A DNA stretch of 64,000 bases from Microbulbifer yueqingensis (GCF_900100355.1 NZ_FNFH01000002.1:1-64000), one strand, 5' to 3'; shown: positions 6,227 through 16,339, counted from the first letter of the stretch. The notes: generated by a model from the letters alone, not told the origin. Translations and numbers: made by a program.

Positions 6227-6769
6227 TTAACAGTTTATTCAAAGGACGCGTCTATATATCCAGGCGTGGCATATCTACGGAGCAGGCAGACCAAGCATTT
6301 TTAAAATCTTCTGCAACTTCAACGGCTTAGAGGCTCTAGCGCTGTAAACGGCTGTGAAAAAACAAGACGCATCTTCTGTGGCCCCATGTACACCGGTCAA
6401 TTGATCTTACGGCCTACCCCTTCCAAGTCAAATACTTAGGAGACTTTCGCCGTGGATAGAGGATGCGGCTCGTGATCCTGGTGTAATTAGGCACAGACGG
6501 CACTATTGGCACTTAAGGCAGGTTCTTACTCAGTGGTTTTGGAGCGGCAAAAGGAGGTTCATTCGGAATGAATGGGTGCAGCGGTCCCAGGTGCGATTAT
6601 CGTTGCTGGAATACCATGGCTGCTCATCAAGCAAGCCGGAACTTGCGAGCTGGCGTTATGGCATAGGCAGATATGGGGACCGGCTCCCTAGGCACAATTT
6701 TCCATCGGGGCGGTTTCGCAAAGGAGTATGTCAATTGTGGGGGGAGGCAGGGTTCGGAACGATACGCAC
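6227..6769. other. Gene-poor junction between cassette array and groEL; possible attI remnant and decayed frame
   Basis: On the minus strand CTTTGAATAAACTGTTAAGT (ending near 6226) could be the simple-site end of an attI, but no palindromic attC is present and no integrase reading frame is found. A plus-strand frame is open from 6405 (SPWIEDAARDPG..., then WFWSGKRRFIRNEW) with no ATG before 6576. It has protein-like composition and may be the tail of a decayed gene. Further right it runs into the groEL terminator and antisense groEL. Confidence 0.45.
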
Positions 6770-6798
6770 AAAAAAGCCCCGCAAATGCGGGGCTTTTC
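6770..6798 (-). terminator. Rho-independent terminator of groEL
   Basis: The hairpin AGCCCCGC-AAAT-GCGGGGCT is flanked by an A-run on one side and TTTT on the other. On the minus strand, 25 bp after the groEL stop, it is followed by a T-run of six. Confidence 0.9.
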
Positions 6799-6822
6799 GT
6801 AGGGTTGGCTGGAAAGGCCGGC

Positions 6823-8475
<1,653 letters not shown>

Positions 8476-8510
8476 TCAGATTCTGTGTGTGCGTATCGAG
8501 TGCGCTGGGC

Positions 8511-8804
8511 TCAGCCTTCCAGCACGCCGTAGATGTCACCTTCGCTCATGATGATCAGCTCTTCGCCGTCCACCTTGAGGGTATTGCTGTCGGCGTAGCG
8601 GCCGAACACCACGACGTCGCCTACTTTCACAGACAGCGCGCGCACGTCGCCGTTGTCGAGCAGCTTGCCCTCGCCCACGGCGACTACTTCGCCCTGGTTC
8701 GGCTTCTCTTTGGCGGCGCCCGGCAGGACGATACCGCCAGCGGTCTTCTCTTCTTCTTCCTTACGGCGTACTACGACGCGGTCGTGTAAAGGACGAATTT
8801 TCAT
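8511..8804 (-). CDS. groES: 10-kDa co-chaperonin GroES
   Basis: 97 aa from the ATG at 8804 ([14 protein letters not shown]); an in-frame Met five codons upstream is unlikely. It forms the heptameric lid of the GroEL cage. The mobile loop ([18 protein letters not shown], about residues 19-36) includes the IVL tripeptide that docks on GroEL, and the roof loop carries GEGKLLDNG. First gene of the groES-groEL operon. Confidence 0.97.
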   Translation of the reverse strand: MKIRPLHDRVVVRRKEEEEKTAGGIVLPGAAKEKPNQGEVVAVGEGKLLDNGDVRALSVKVGDVVVFGRYADSNTLKVDGEELIIMSEGDIYGVLEG

Positions 8805-8929
8805 GGATAGGCTCTCCAATGAGTCGTTTTTCAGGTTTCCAGACCGGGGACCCTCGGTCCGCTCGACCTCCGGCCCCGGGGTGTCCGCTCCTGCTGGCAG
8901 GAGCGGGACAAATTCTCAGGGTGCTCCCT

Positions 8930-8958
8930 ATCTATGGGCGGCACCGGGGATTTCAACA
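8930..8958 (-). promoter_or_regulatory. Sigma-32 (RpoH) heat-shock promoter of groES-groEL
   Basis: On the minus strand GTTGAAA (-35) is followed 12-13 nt later by CCCATAGAT (-10), close to the RpoH consensus CTTGAAA-N11-16-CCCCATNT. The site lies about 126 bp upstream of the groES ATG. A GCTCCTGC/GCAGGAGC hairpin sits in the leader between them. No CIRCE element was seen. Confidence 0.8.
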
Positions 8959-9023
8959 GTCTCCGTTAAAAAAATTGCAGGGAGACAGGAATCCGCCCCT
9001 GACGGGCAAGAATTGGATACTTT

Positions 9024-9536
9024 TCACTCATCCCGATCCTGCCGGTCCCCCCGCCCCAGCTCGCGTCGGTCCCCCCCACGGGAGCCGTTATCGCGGGAGT
9101 AGTCCCCCTCGATGATGTCGTCCTCGCCGGGGCGGCGGTAGGGCCCGGCCGACGGTCCGGGACCCATGGAGCCGAATGAGCGCACCACAATCACCCGGCG
9201 CAGCAGGCGGCCCAGCACCAGCTGGCGCAGGCCGGGAATAAGGCAGGCAAATCCCAGCGCATCGGTGAAGAAGCCGGGGGTCAGCAACAGCGCGCCGCCC
9301 ACGGCCAGGAAGATGCCCTCTACCATCTCCCGCGCCGGCAGCTCGCCGGTCTGCATCTTCTGCTGGGCCCGCATCACGGTGGAGAGGCCCTGGCGGCGCA
9401 GCAGCGCCAGGCCCACCACGGCGGTGAGCAGCACCAGGCCGATGGTCGGCAGCGCGCCGATCTCGCGCCCCACGGTGATCAGCAGCCACATCTCGATGAT
9501 TGGCACGACAATAAACAGCAAAAGCAGTGGGCGCAT
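9024..9536 (-). CDS. fxsA: FxsA family membrane protein
   Basis: 170 aa. The N-terminal 110 residues match FxsA: a hydrophobic MRPLLLLFIVVPIIEMWLLI start, GLALLRRQG, ELPAREMVEGIFLAVGGALLLTPGF and LGFACLIPGLR. FxsA is an inner-membrane protein that in E. coli relieves exclusion of phage T7 by the F plasmid; its housekeeping role is unclear. The C-terminal 55 residues are a low-complexity charged tail (RGGDRRELGRGDRQDRDE). A GGAGG precedes the ATG by 5 nt. It lies downstream of groESL's promoter region but reads the same way, and divergent from cfa. Confidence 0.92.
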   Translation of the reverse strand: MRPLLLLFIVVPIIEMWLLITVGREIGALPTIGLVLLTAVVGLALLRRQGLSTVMRAQQKMQTGELPAREMVEGIFLAVGGALLLTPGFFTDALGFACLIPGLRQLVLGRLLRRVIVVRSFGSMGPGPSAGPYRRPGEDDIIEGDYSRDNGSRGGDRRELGRGDRQDRDE

Positions 9537-9711
9537 GGTTTCCTCCGGGCAGTCGGCTTGAGGGATTCGGCGAAACTGCTATTTTCGATAGGGTCAGGGT
9601 ATCGCAATCCCAGACACAGTGAATGAGGCCTGTCGCGTGATTTCTCAAGGCCTGCCGGCTGGAGCCGGGACAATAAAGAAGAAAAAGCACACCACTGCAA
9701 TGGAGGCAGAC

Positions 9712-10863
9712 ATGGGAAGTGAGCAACAGGAGGTAATGGGATCACCGGTGTTGGCACGCAGACGTCACTTACTGGACGAGGCCCTCGCGCAGGCCGATAT
9801 CCGTATCAACGGCGACCGCCCCTGGGACCTGCAATTGCACCGGGAGGCGGCGCTGGACGAGATCCTCGCCCGCGGCAGCCTGGGACTGGGCGAGACCTAC
9901 ATGCTGGGGGACTGGGATGCGCGCGCCCTTGACCAGTTCTTCGCCCGTATCCTGCGGGCCGACCTTACCCGGCTGGTACGCCCGTGGCGCAACGCGCTGC
10001 GCCTGTTGCGCAGCTACCTGGTGAACCTGCAGAGCCGCCGCCGCGCCTTCGAGGTGGGCGAGCGCCACTACGACCTGGGCAATGACTTCTACAAGGCGAT
10101 GCTGGACCGGCGCATGGTGTACAGCTGCGGCTACTGGCGCGCCGGCGCAGAGGACCTGGACCAGGCCCAGGAGGCCAAGCTGGACCTGATCTGCCGCAAG
10201 CTGGGCTTACAGCCCGGCATGCGCCTGCTGGACATCGGCTGCGGCTGGGGCAGCCTGGTCAGCTATGCGGCCGAGCACTACGGCGTGGAGTGCGTGGGGG
10301 TTACCGTCTCCCGGGAGCAGCAGGCCTATATCCGCGAGCGGTACGCCGACCTGCCGGTGACCGTGCACCTGCAGGACTACCGTAACCTGGACCAGAAATT
10401 CGACCGCATTGCCAGCGTGGGCATGTTCGAGCATGTGGGGCATCGCAACCACCGCACCTTCATGAAGGTTGCGAAGCGATGCCTGGCGCCGGACGGGCTG
10501 ATGCTGCTGCACACCATCGGCAAGAACCAGCGCCACTCCGCCACCGACCCCTGGATCGAGCGCTATATCTTCCCCAACGGCGAGCTGCCCTCCACCGGCC
10601 AGATCGGTGATGCCGCCGATCGGCTGCTGGTGTGCGAGGACCTGCACAACTTCGGCAGCGACTACGACCATACGCTGATGGCGTGGCATGCGAATTTCGA
10701 GCGCAACTGGTCGCAGTTCGCCGACCGCTATGGCGAGCGTTTCTACCGGATGTGGCGTTACTACCTGCTGTCCTGTGCCGGCGCCTTCCGCGCGCGCCAT
10801 ATCCAGCTGTGGCAGTGGCTGTTCTCCGACCGGCTGGAGGGCGGGGTTGCCAGGGTATCCTGA
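9712..10863 (+). CDS. cfa: Cyclopropane-fatty-acyl-phospholipid synthase
   Basis: 383 aa, matching the usual 382. It methylenates cis double bonds of membrane phospholipid acyl chains using S-adenosylmethionine, in stationary phase or acid stress. Seen: GSLGLGETYM near residue 55, HYDLGNDFY (about 119-127), YSCGYW (about 137-142), the SAM site LLDIGCGWG (about 172-180) and SVGMFEHVG. The start at 9712 is chosen because GGAGG lies 5 nt before it; upstream ATGs at 9619 and 9700 give non-homologous extensions. Divergent from fxsA. Confidence 0.95.
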   Translation: MGSEQQEVMGSPVLARRRHLLDEALAQADIRINGDRPWDLQLHREAALDEILARGSLGLGETYMLGDWDARALDQFFARILRADLTRLVRPWRNALRLLRSYLVNLQSRRRAFEVGERHYDLGNDFYKAMLDRRMVYSCGYWRAGAEDLDQAQEAKLDLICRKLGLQPGMRLLDIGCGWGSLVSYAAEHYGVECVGVTVSREQQAYIRERYADLPVTVHLQDYRNLDQKFDRIASVGMFEHVGHRNHRTFMKVAKRCLAPDGLMLLHTIGKNQRHSATDPWIERYIFPNGELPSTGQIGDAADRLLVCEDLHNFGSDYDHTLMAWHANFERNWSQFADRYGERFYRMWRYYLLSCAGAFRARHIQLWQWLFSDRLEGGVARVS

Positions 10864-10897
10864 GTGGCCGGGACGCTGTCCGGTAAGGGATAGGGTA

Positions 10898-10922
10898 TCG
10901 CGGCCAGCGGCCGCTCCTACGG
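10898..10922 (+). repeat. REP-like palindromic element, copy 1
   Basis: The 25-bp sequence starting ATCGCGGCCAGCGGCCGC and ending TCCTACGG recurs twice, as an inverted pair, at 44105-44175. The form (GTAGGAGCGGCC... on the other strand) resembles Pseudomonas-type REP elements mobilised by RAYT transposases. It sits between convergent genes. Confidence 0.75.
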
Positions 10923-10931
10923 AGAAGTCAG

Positions 10932-10960
10932 GACAGGGCGATCGCAGCGATCGCCCTGTC
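10932..10960. terminator. Perfect palindrome between convergent cfa and the SDR gene
   Basis: GACAGGGCGATCG and CGATCGCCCTGTC pair perfectly around a 3-nt loop. Its position between convergent stops suggests a bidirectional terminator, but there is no good T-run on either side, so this is tentative. Confidence 0.45.
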
Positions 10961-10989
10961 GGAAATCGGCAAGCGAAAAGGCTTGCCCC

Positions 10990-11751
10990 TTACAGCCGCG
11001 CGCCGCCGTCAATTTCCAGCACACGGCCGTTTAGGTAGTCGTTCTCCAGGATAAACGCCACGGTGGAGGCAATTTCCTCCTGCTCGCCCAGCCGGCGCAG
11101 CGGTACCTGCTTGACCAGGCTGTCGAGGATCTCCGGGCGCATCTGTGCAACCATATCGGTATTGATGAAGCCCGGCGCGATACCGGCCACCCGGATGCCG
11201 TAGCGGGCCAGCTCCCGTCCCCAGGAAACCGTCATGGTGGCCACGCCGGCCTTGCTGGCCGAGTAGTTGGTCTGGCCCATATTGCCGGCACGGGACAGGC
11301 TGGAGATATTGACGATCACCCCGCCCTGGCCGCTCTCGGCCATGATACCGGCCGCGGCGCGCCCACACAGGAACACCCCGGTGAGGTTCACGTCGATCAC
11401 CGACTGCCACTGGGACAGGGACATACGGTCGGTAACCTTGCCATCCTTTACCTTCAGCAGCATGCCGTCGCGCATGATGCCGGCGTTGTTGACCAGTACG
11501 TGGAAGCCACCAAAGTCGGCATTGATGCGGGCAAAGCCCTCGTCCACCTGGACTTCATCCGCTACGTTGAGGACGTAGGTACGCACGTCGGCGCCGTGCT
11601 CGCGGCAGGCCTCGGCGCTGGCCTGCAGCGCCTCTTCGTTCACGTCGACCAGTGCCAGCCGCGCACCCTGCTTTGCCAGGTGCTCTGCCATGGCACGGCC
11701 CAGGCCCTGGCCGCCGCCGGTAATTGCCACAACACTGTTTGCGATCTGCAT
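10990..11751 (-). CDS. SDR-family oxidoreductase (FabG-like)
   Basis: 253 aa classical short-chain dehydrogenase. The cofactor glycine motif TGGGQGLG is at residues 11-18, NNAG at 88-91, the catalytic Ser at about 150, Tyr163 and Lys167 (YSASK), and an MVAQM-type substrate loop follows. Asp36 after beta-2 (LVDVNE) suggests NAD(H) preference. It resembles 3-oxoacyl-ACP reductase FabG but has a 10-residue insertion (LLKVKDGKVT) near the active site, so the substrate is uncertain. GAGGA precedes the ATG. Confidence 0.88.
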   Translation of the reverse strand: MQIANSVVAITGGGQGLGRAMAEHLAKQGARLALVDVNEEALQASAEACREHGADVRTYVLNVADEVQVDEGFARINADFGGFHVLVNNAGIMRDGMLLKVKDGKVTDRMSLSQWQSVIDVNLTGVFLCGRAAAGIMAESGQGGVIVNISSLSRAGNMGQTNYSASKAGVATMTVSWGRELARYGIRVAGIAPGFINTDMVAQMRPEILDSLVKQVPLRRLGEQEEIASTVAFILENDYLNGRVLEIDGGARL

Positions 11752-11834
11752 GGGAATTCCTCGTCTACTTTCTCGTTATTTTCTAATGGGCGGTGCTCCG
11801 GGGGAGACACGGGCCCCAATTTCGGGGGCCTATC

Positions 11835-12866
11835 CTACCACTGGTAGCCGACCCCGACGGTGAGCTTGGTATCTTCCTTTTCACTCCCCAGCGAGGGCGT
11901 GTTGTCGTAGAGCCAGTGCTGGGCGATTTCCATCATCAGCCCCTCGGCCAGTGGCGTGCGCACGCCGAGCTTCACATTGGTCTGGTAGTCCTCGCTGCTG
12001 TTGACCGACTGCAGGATTTCCTGGTCGTAATAGACTTCCGGCCCCAGGGCGAACTTGTAGCGATAATTGATCGCTGCGCGCCCCGCCGCGTAAAGGTCAT
12101 CCTGCGACTCACTGAGTTCGGTATCGATAAACTCTTCCTGCAGCCGGCTCACACCACCCTGGATGGACAGGGCCGTCTTTTCAGTCTCGAAAAACATGTA
12201 ACCCAGGCCGAGACCGACCGTGGTGCCGAGATCCAGGTTGCGGGCTTCTTCCTTGTCGGCGGCGGTGTTGGCGGCGGCGAACCATTTTTCCGAGAATATC
12301 CAGCGCAGGTCGTAACCCAGGTGGTATTTTTCCAGTGAATCCACTTCCTGGTTGGACTGGCTCTGGTAGAGGGCATTCAGCAGGTGGTGGAAGTCACCGT
12401 GACGCAGGTCGATGCTGATATTTACATCCAGGTCCTCGCGCTCGCGATTGCCGTGCTCGAACACCCCGCCCGCACTGACGTTACCGTGCAGGGTGTAGGG
12501 CTGGCCGATGTAGTTGATGTACGGTTCGGCGCGGTTGATTGCCGGAAAATCCATCACCCAGCCGCTGCCACTGTCACAGTAGAGTTCCCACTGCTCGCGG
12601 CGGTGACCCGCAAGTGCACAGGGTTCATCCCGACCGGCGATCTTCAGGTCCTGGTCGGTATCCAGCGAGAGGACCTTCCCCTTCTCGATGCGGATCTCGC
12701 CGAAGGTTTCCGACTGCCAGACCACATGGTCCTGCTCCACCACCACCAGCTGGCCGTGGATGCGATCGCCGTTATCCAGCGTAAGGACGCCGGCAAACGC
12801 CGGCAGGGCGACAAGCGATAGCAAAATAGGAAAGAATACAGTCAGGCGACGAACAGCTAACAACAC
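11835..12866 (-). CDS. DUF481 family (YdiY-like) outer-membrane protein
   Basis: 343 aa starting with GTG (12866). A signal peptide (FFPILLSLVALPAFA, cleavage near residue 25) is followed by a small beta domain (LTLDNGDRIHGQLVVVEQDHVVW) and then a region of alternating beta strands ending in Trp (VGVGYQW). This is the DUF481 layout, thought to form a salt-stress-linked outer-membrane beta barrel of unknown transport role. It is divergent from the alkyltransferase-like gene. Confidence 0.85.
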   Translation of the reverse strand: MLLAVRRLTVFFPILLSLVALPAFAGVLTLDNGDRIHGQLVVVEQDHVVWQSETFGEIRIEKGKVLSLDTDQDLKIAGRDEPCALAGHRREQWELYCDSGSGWVMDFPAINRAEPYINYIGQPYTLHGNVSAGGVFEHGNREREDLDVNISIDLRHGDFHHLLNALYQSQSNQEVDSLEKYHLGYDLRWIFSEKWFAAANTAADKEEARNLDLGTTVGLGLGYMFFETEKTALSIQGGVSRLQEEFIDTELSESQDDLYAAGRAAINYRYKFALGPEVYYDQEILQSVNSSEDYQTNVKLGVRTPLAEGLMMEIAQHWLYDNTPSLGSEKEDTKLTVGVGYQW

Positions 12867-12910
12867 AGAAAACCCTGTTTTTTTATGGGGATTTAAGTCG
12901 AGATTATCCA

Positions 12911-13234
12911 GTGGGGAAAAAACCGCAGAATCGTGACAATGATGCCATATCCAGAATCTGCCGTGTACTGGCGGAAGTCCCCCCTGGTCGCGTGATCACC
13001 TATGGGGACCTGGCGGAGATGGCGGGCTTTCCGCGCGCGGCGCGCCTCGCAGGCCAGCTGCTGCGTCGCCTGCCGGAGGAGAGCAGCCTTCCCTGGCATC
13101 GGGTTGTGAACGCCAGCGGGCGGATTTCACTGCCGGAACCCGGCGCAGGGCAACAGCGCGAGCGGCTGGAGCGGGAGGGGGTGGTGTTTATCGGCGGCCG
13201 CCTGGACCTGGGGCAGTACCGCTGGCAGCCGTGA
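12911..13234 (+). CDS. atl: Alkyltransferase-like protein (ATL, MGMT fold without catalytic Cys)
   Basis: 107 aa. It has the MGMT-type DNA-binding winged helix (PPGRVITYGDLAEMAG, residues 24-39, then AARLAGQLLRRLP) and the active-site motif reads PWHRV (61-65), where O6-alkylguanine-DNA alkyltransferases have PCHRV. ATLs with Trp at this place bind O6-alkylguanine, flip it and hand the lesion to nucleotide excision repair rather than removing the alkyl group. The only plausible start is GTG at 12911. Related to E. coli YbaZ. Confidence 0.92.
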   Translation: MGKKPQNRDNDAISRICRVLAEVPPGRVITYGDLAEMAGFPRAARLAGQLLRRLPEESSLPWHRVVNASGRISLPEPGAGQQRERLEREGVVFIGGRLDLGQYRWQP

Positions 13235-13267
13235 AGCCGGGGCCGCCAGCGCATGACCGTCCCGCCG

Positions 13268-14623
13268 TTACTGGCCAGTGGTGGGCTCGGCCGCCTGCTG
13301 CCGGGCGTCACGCCACCAGACGTAGGTTGCCAGCAGAATAGCCGGGATACCCAGGATTGCGGCGTATACAAAGAACTCCGCGTACCCCTGGGTATCCACA
13401 ACGATGCCCGAGAAAGCGCTGATGAACTTGCCCGGCAGTGTCATCAGTGAACTGAACAGGGCGTACTGGGTGGCTGTGTACTCCTGGTTCACCAGGCTCG
13501 AGAGATAGGCGATAAACACGGTGTTCGAGATACCCGCACTGATGTTGTCGGCACTGATCACCAGCGCCAGCCACATCTTCTCCGGGCCGATCAGGGCCAG
13601 GTTGGCGAATAGCAGGTTGGTGGCCGCCACCAGCACCGCACCGAGGATCAGCGGCCGCGGGATGCCGTAATGCGCCACCAGCAGGCCTCCCAGGTAGGCT
13701 CCGGCGATTGAGAAAAAGAACCCGTAGACCTTCACGATCTGGGCGATGTCAGTCTTGCTGAAACCCAGGTCCAGGTAGAACGGGTTTGCCATCACCCCCA
13801 TGGCCAGGTCGCTCACGCGATAGATGCCGATAAAGAGGAGCAGCACCAGCGCGAAGCGGCCGTTGCGCTGGAAAAACTCCAGGAATGGGCAGACCACGGC
13901 CCGCACAAACCACTCTTTGATCGGGCTGTGCCGGCCGCTGCCCATGATCCGGTCGACCCAGGTATGTTCGAACGGCTCGGCCAGGTCCTGGGCCCGGGTG
14001 TGGTCCGGCTCGGCAACCAGCAGCGTCGTGATGACACCGACGCCCATCAACGCCGCCATGGTCATATAGGAGGAGGACCAGGTGCCGATATCGGCGAGGA
14101 AAAGCGCTCCTCCCCCGGCGACCAGCAGGGCAACCCGGTAACCGAACACATAATTGGCCGCCATGGCCCCCTGCAACTCCTCCCGCACGGACTCGATCCG
14201 GTACGCATCGATCACCACATCCTGGGATGCGGCGCAGAAGGCTATAACGACGGATACCACCGCAACCTGTGTCAGCGCGAGCTGGGGATTGACCTGTGAC
14301 AGGGTCAGCAATCCCAGGGCAACACCCAGCTGGGATACCACCAGCCAGCTTCGGCGCTTGCCCATCCAGCGGGTGAGGAACGGCAGTTTCAGGTGATCGA
14401 TCACCGGCGCCCAGGCGAACTTGATGGAATAGGTTAGCCCCACCAGGGCAAAGAAACCGATGGTGGTCTTGCTGACACCGTAATCCGTCAGCCAGGCAGA
14501 AAGGGTGGAAAATACCAGCAGGAAAGGCAGGCCGGCAGAAAAGCCGAGGAAAAACATCGCCAGAACGCGGGGCTTGAGGTAGACCCGCAGGGCCTGTCCC
14601 CAGGAAAGTTTCTCTTCTGCCAT
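13268..14623 (-). CDS. ampG: AmpG muropeptide permease (MFS)
   Basis: 451 aa, 12-14 hydrophobic helices. AmpG imports GlcNAc-anhydroMurNAc and its peptides from the periplasm for cell-wall recycling. Diagnostic stretches seen: LGFSAGLPFLLVFSTLSAWL near residue 26, AASQDVVIDAYRIE near 131, and SNTVFIAYLSSLVNQEYTATQYALFSSL in the C-terminal half. It works with AmpD (18951-19517), which trims the imported muropeptides. No ampR/ampC beta-lactamase pair is in the window. Confidence 0.93.
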   Translation of the reverse strand: MAEEKLSWGQALRVYLKPRVLAMFFLGFSAGLPFLLVFSTLSAWLTDYGVSKTTIGFFALVGLTYSIKFAWAPVIDHLKLPFLTRWMGKRRSWLVVSQLGVALGLLTLSQVNPQLALTQVAVVSVVIAFCAASQDVVIDAYRIESVREELQGAMAANYVFGYRVALLVAGGGALFLADIGTWSSSYMTMAALMGVGVITTLLVAEPDHTRAQDLAEPFEHTWVDRIMGSGRHSPIKEWFVRAVVCPFLEFFQRNGRFALVLLLFIGIYRVSDLAMGVMANPFYLDLGFSKTDIAQIVKVYGFFFSIAGAYLGGLLVAHYGIPRPLILGAVLVAATNLLFANLALIGPEKMWLALVISADNISAGISNTVFIAYLSSLVNQEYTATQYALFSSLMTLPGKFISAFSGIVVDTQGYAEFFVYAAILGIPAILLATYVWWRDARQQAAEPTTGQ

Positions 14624-14697
14624 GCCGCTGAGCTGTCCTTGTTATTCCGTGTGAGCGCAAAATCGCCGGTACAACGCCCGGCCCGGGGTAATGGCCG

Positions 14698-15288
14698 TCA
14701 GCGGCTCCAGGTGACCTCGAGTTCCGCCTCTGCCAGCTTGTTGGCATTGATCTGGAAACCGACCTGGGCGGGCGTTGCGTTCTCGTCGAGGGGCAACTGC
14801 TCCACACCCAGCGCATAGAGGCGGAACTGGTAGCGGTGCTTGCCATGCCCCTTGGGCGGGCAGGCACCGCCGTAGCCGGGCGCACCGTAGTCGTTACGCA
14901 CCTGGATCGCTTCCGGCACCAGGCCGTTCTTCAGCTCGCCGGCACCTGCCTCCAGGCTGGTGACGTCAGCCGGGATATTGAATATCACCCAGTGCCACCA
15001 GCCACTGCCGGTGGGGGCGTCCGGGTCGTGGACCATCAGCGCGTAGCTCCTGGTGCCCTCGGGCGCGCCGCTCCAGCTCAGGGGCGGGGAAATATTATCG
15101 CCGCCACAGCCGTGGTAAACATGCGCCATGGGCATGCGCTCGCCCTGCTGCAGACTCTCCGACGAAAGGGTCAGGTCCCCCGCGGATGCCTGTCCGGCAA
15201 ATACCGCCAGCAAACTGGCAGCCATCAGTTTAGCAGTAGCCAACCACCGCACCCCGGCCATCCGCAGGCTGAATCCTGGAAATCTCAT
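14698..15288 (-). CDS. YbhB/YbcL-type PEBP protein, secreted
   Basis: 196 aa. A signal peptide of about 36 residues (hydrophobic ATAKLMAASLLAVFAGQASA) precedes a phosphatidylethanolamine-binding-protein fold: NISPPLSWSG, MVHDPDAPTG, WWHWVIFNIP, YGGACPPKGHGKHRYQFRLYAL. Bacterial PEBPs have an anion-binding pocket; their ligand is unknown. The start codon overlaps the stop of the upstream PLP-enzyme gene (ATGA, 4 bp), so the two are translationally coupled. Confidence 0.9.
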   Translation of the reverse strand: MRFPGFSLRMAGVRWLATAKLMAASLLAVFAGQASAGDLTLSSESLQQGERMPMAHVYHGCGGDNISPPLSWSGAPEGTRSYALMVHDPDAPTGSGWWHWVIFNIPADVTSLEAGAGELKNGLVPEAIQVRNDYGAPGYGGACPPKGHGKHRYQFRLYALGVEQLPLDENATPAQVGFQINANKLAEAELEVTWSR

Positions 15289-16277
15289 GATGACTTATCT
15301 TCCTCTGCAAACAGGGACACCGCCCTTACCAGGTCCATGTTCCCGCCACTCAATACGACCACTACCTTCTTGCCGCGAAAGCGCGCGCTGTTCTCCATAA
15401 TCGCGGCCAGCGGCACGGCGGCGGAGGGTTCCACCAGTTGCTTCGTCCGCGTCCACAGCAGCTGCATGGCCGCGACGATAGCGGATTCACTGGCAGTGAC
15501 GATATCGCTCACGGTCCGGCGTATTACCGCAAAGTTACGCTGGCCCAGCGTGGTTCGCAAACCGTCGGCAATGGTATCTGGCGTCTGCGCGGTGATATGC
15601 ACACCCGTGCGCAGGGATCGTTGCGCGTCATCCGCACCGGCGGGCTCGGCGCCCATTACCAGTATGTCCGGCGCCAGGGCAGACAGCGCAAGACCGACAC
15701 CCGCCAGCAGGCCGCCCCCGCCCACCGGGGCCAGCACGATATCCGGCATGAACCCCTCTTCGCGACACTGCTGGGCAATTTCCAGCGCCACTGTGCCCTG
15801 CCCCGCTATGACGCGGCTGTCATCGAAAGGCGGCACCACATGGGCACCCGAGTCCTCGACAACTCTCTGTAATGCCGCCTCCCGGTCCGCCAGGGACGGG
15901 CCGCACAGGACTATTTCCGCCCCATAGCCGGCCACCGCCGCCCGCTTGGCGAGCGGTGCGGTGTCCGGCATGACCACGGTACAGGCCAGCCCCCGCGCCC
16001 CGGCCGCCCACGCCAGCGCGGCGCCGTGATTCCCGGAGGAATGGGTTGCCACCATGCTTGTCCCGGCCGGCAGCCGGCACAGGGCATTACTGGCGCCCCG
16101 GGCCTTGAAGGCACCGGTCTTCTGCAGGTGTTCGCATTTAAAGAAGATATTCGCATCGCAGTGACGGTCTATCTGACTACTGCCAATCAGGGGCGTGCGG
16201 TGAATCTGTTCCGCAATATCCTGGGCGGCACTGAAGACTTCCGCGCTACCGGGTAGGTCAAGATTGTGGTCGGGCAT
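15285..16277 (-). CDS. PLP-dependent threonine dehydratase / serine racemase-like enzyme
   Basis: 330 aa, fold type II PLP enzyme. Schiff-base Lys58 lies in KTGAFKARGA, SSGNHG at 80-85 binds substrate carboxylate, and GGGGLLAG near 188 binds the PLP phosphate. The length (no regulatory ACT domain) fits catabolic threonine ammonia-lyase or serine racemase rather than biosynthetic IlvA. The two activities cannot be told apart from sequence alone. It is the first gene of a two-gene unit with the PEBP gene. Confidence 0.85.
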   Translation of the reverse strand: MPDHNLDLPGSAEVFSAAQDIAEQIHRTPLIGSSQIDRHCDANIFFKCEHLQKTGAFKARGASNALCRLPAGTSMVATHSSGNHGAALAWAAGARGLACTVVMPDTAPLAKRAAVAGYGAEIVLCGPSLADREAALQRVVEDSGAHVVPPFDDSRVIAGQGTVALEIAQQCREEGFMPDIVLAPVGGGGLLAGVGLALSALAPDILVMGAEPAGADDAQRSLRTGVHITAQTPDTIADGLRTTLGQRNFAVIRRTVSDIVTASESAIVAAMQLLWTRTKQLVEPSAAVPLAAIMENSARFRGKKVVVVLSGGNMDLVRAVSLFAEEDKSS

Positions 16278-16339
16278 GGGAAAGACAGCTCATCCAGCGC
16301 TATGTGAACAGTGTACTGCAACCGGCACAGGCCGGAAGG

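Noticed and set aside
12911..13234. Active O6-alkylguanine-DNA alkyltransferase (ogt)
   Set aside because: The catalytic Cys of PCHRV is Trp here and the N-terminal domain is absent.
15285..16277. Biosynthetic threonine deaminase IlvA
   Set aside because: The protein ends after the catalytic domain and lacks the regulatory ACT-like C-terminus; neighbours are not branched-chain amino-acid genes.
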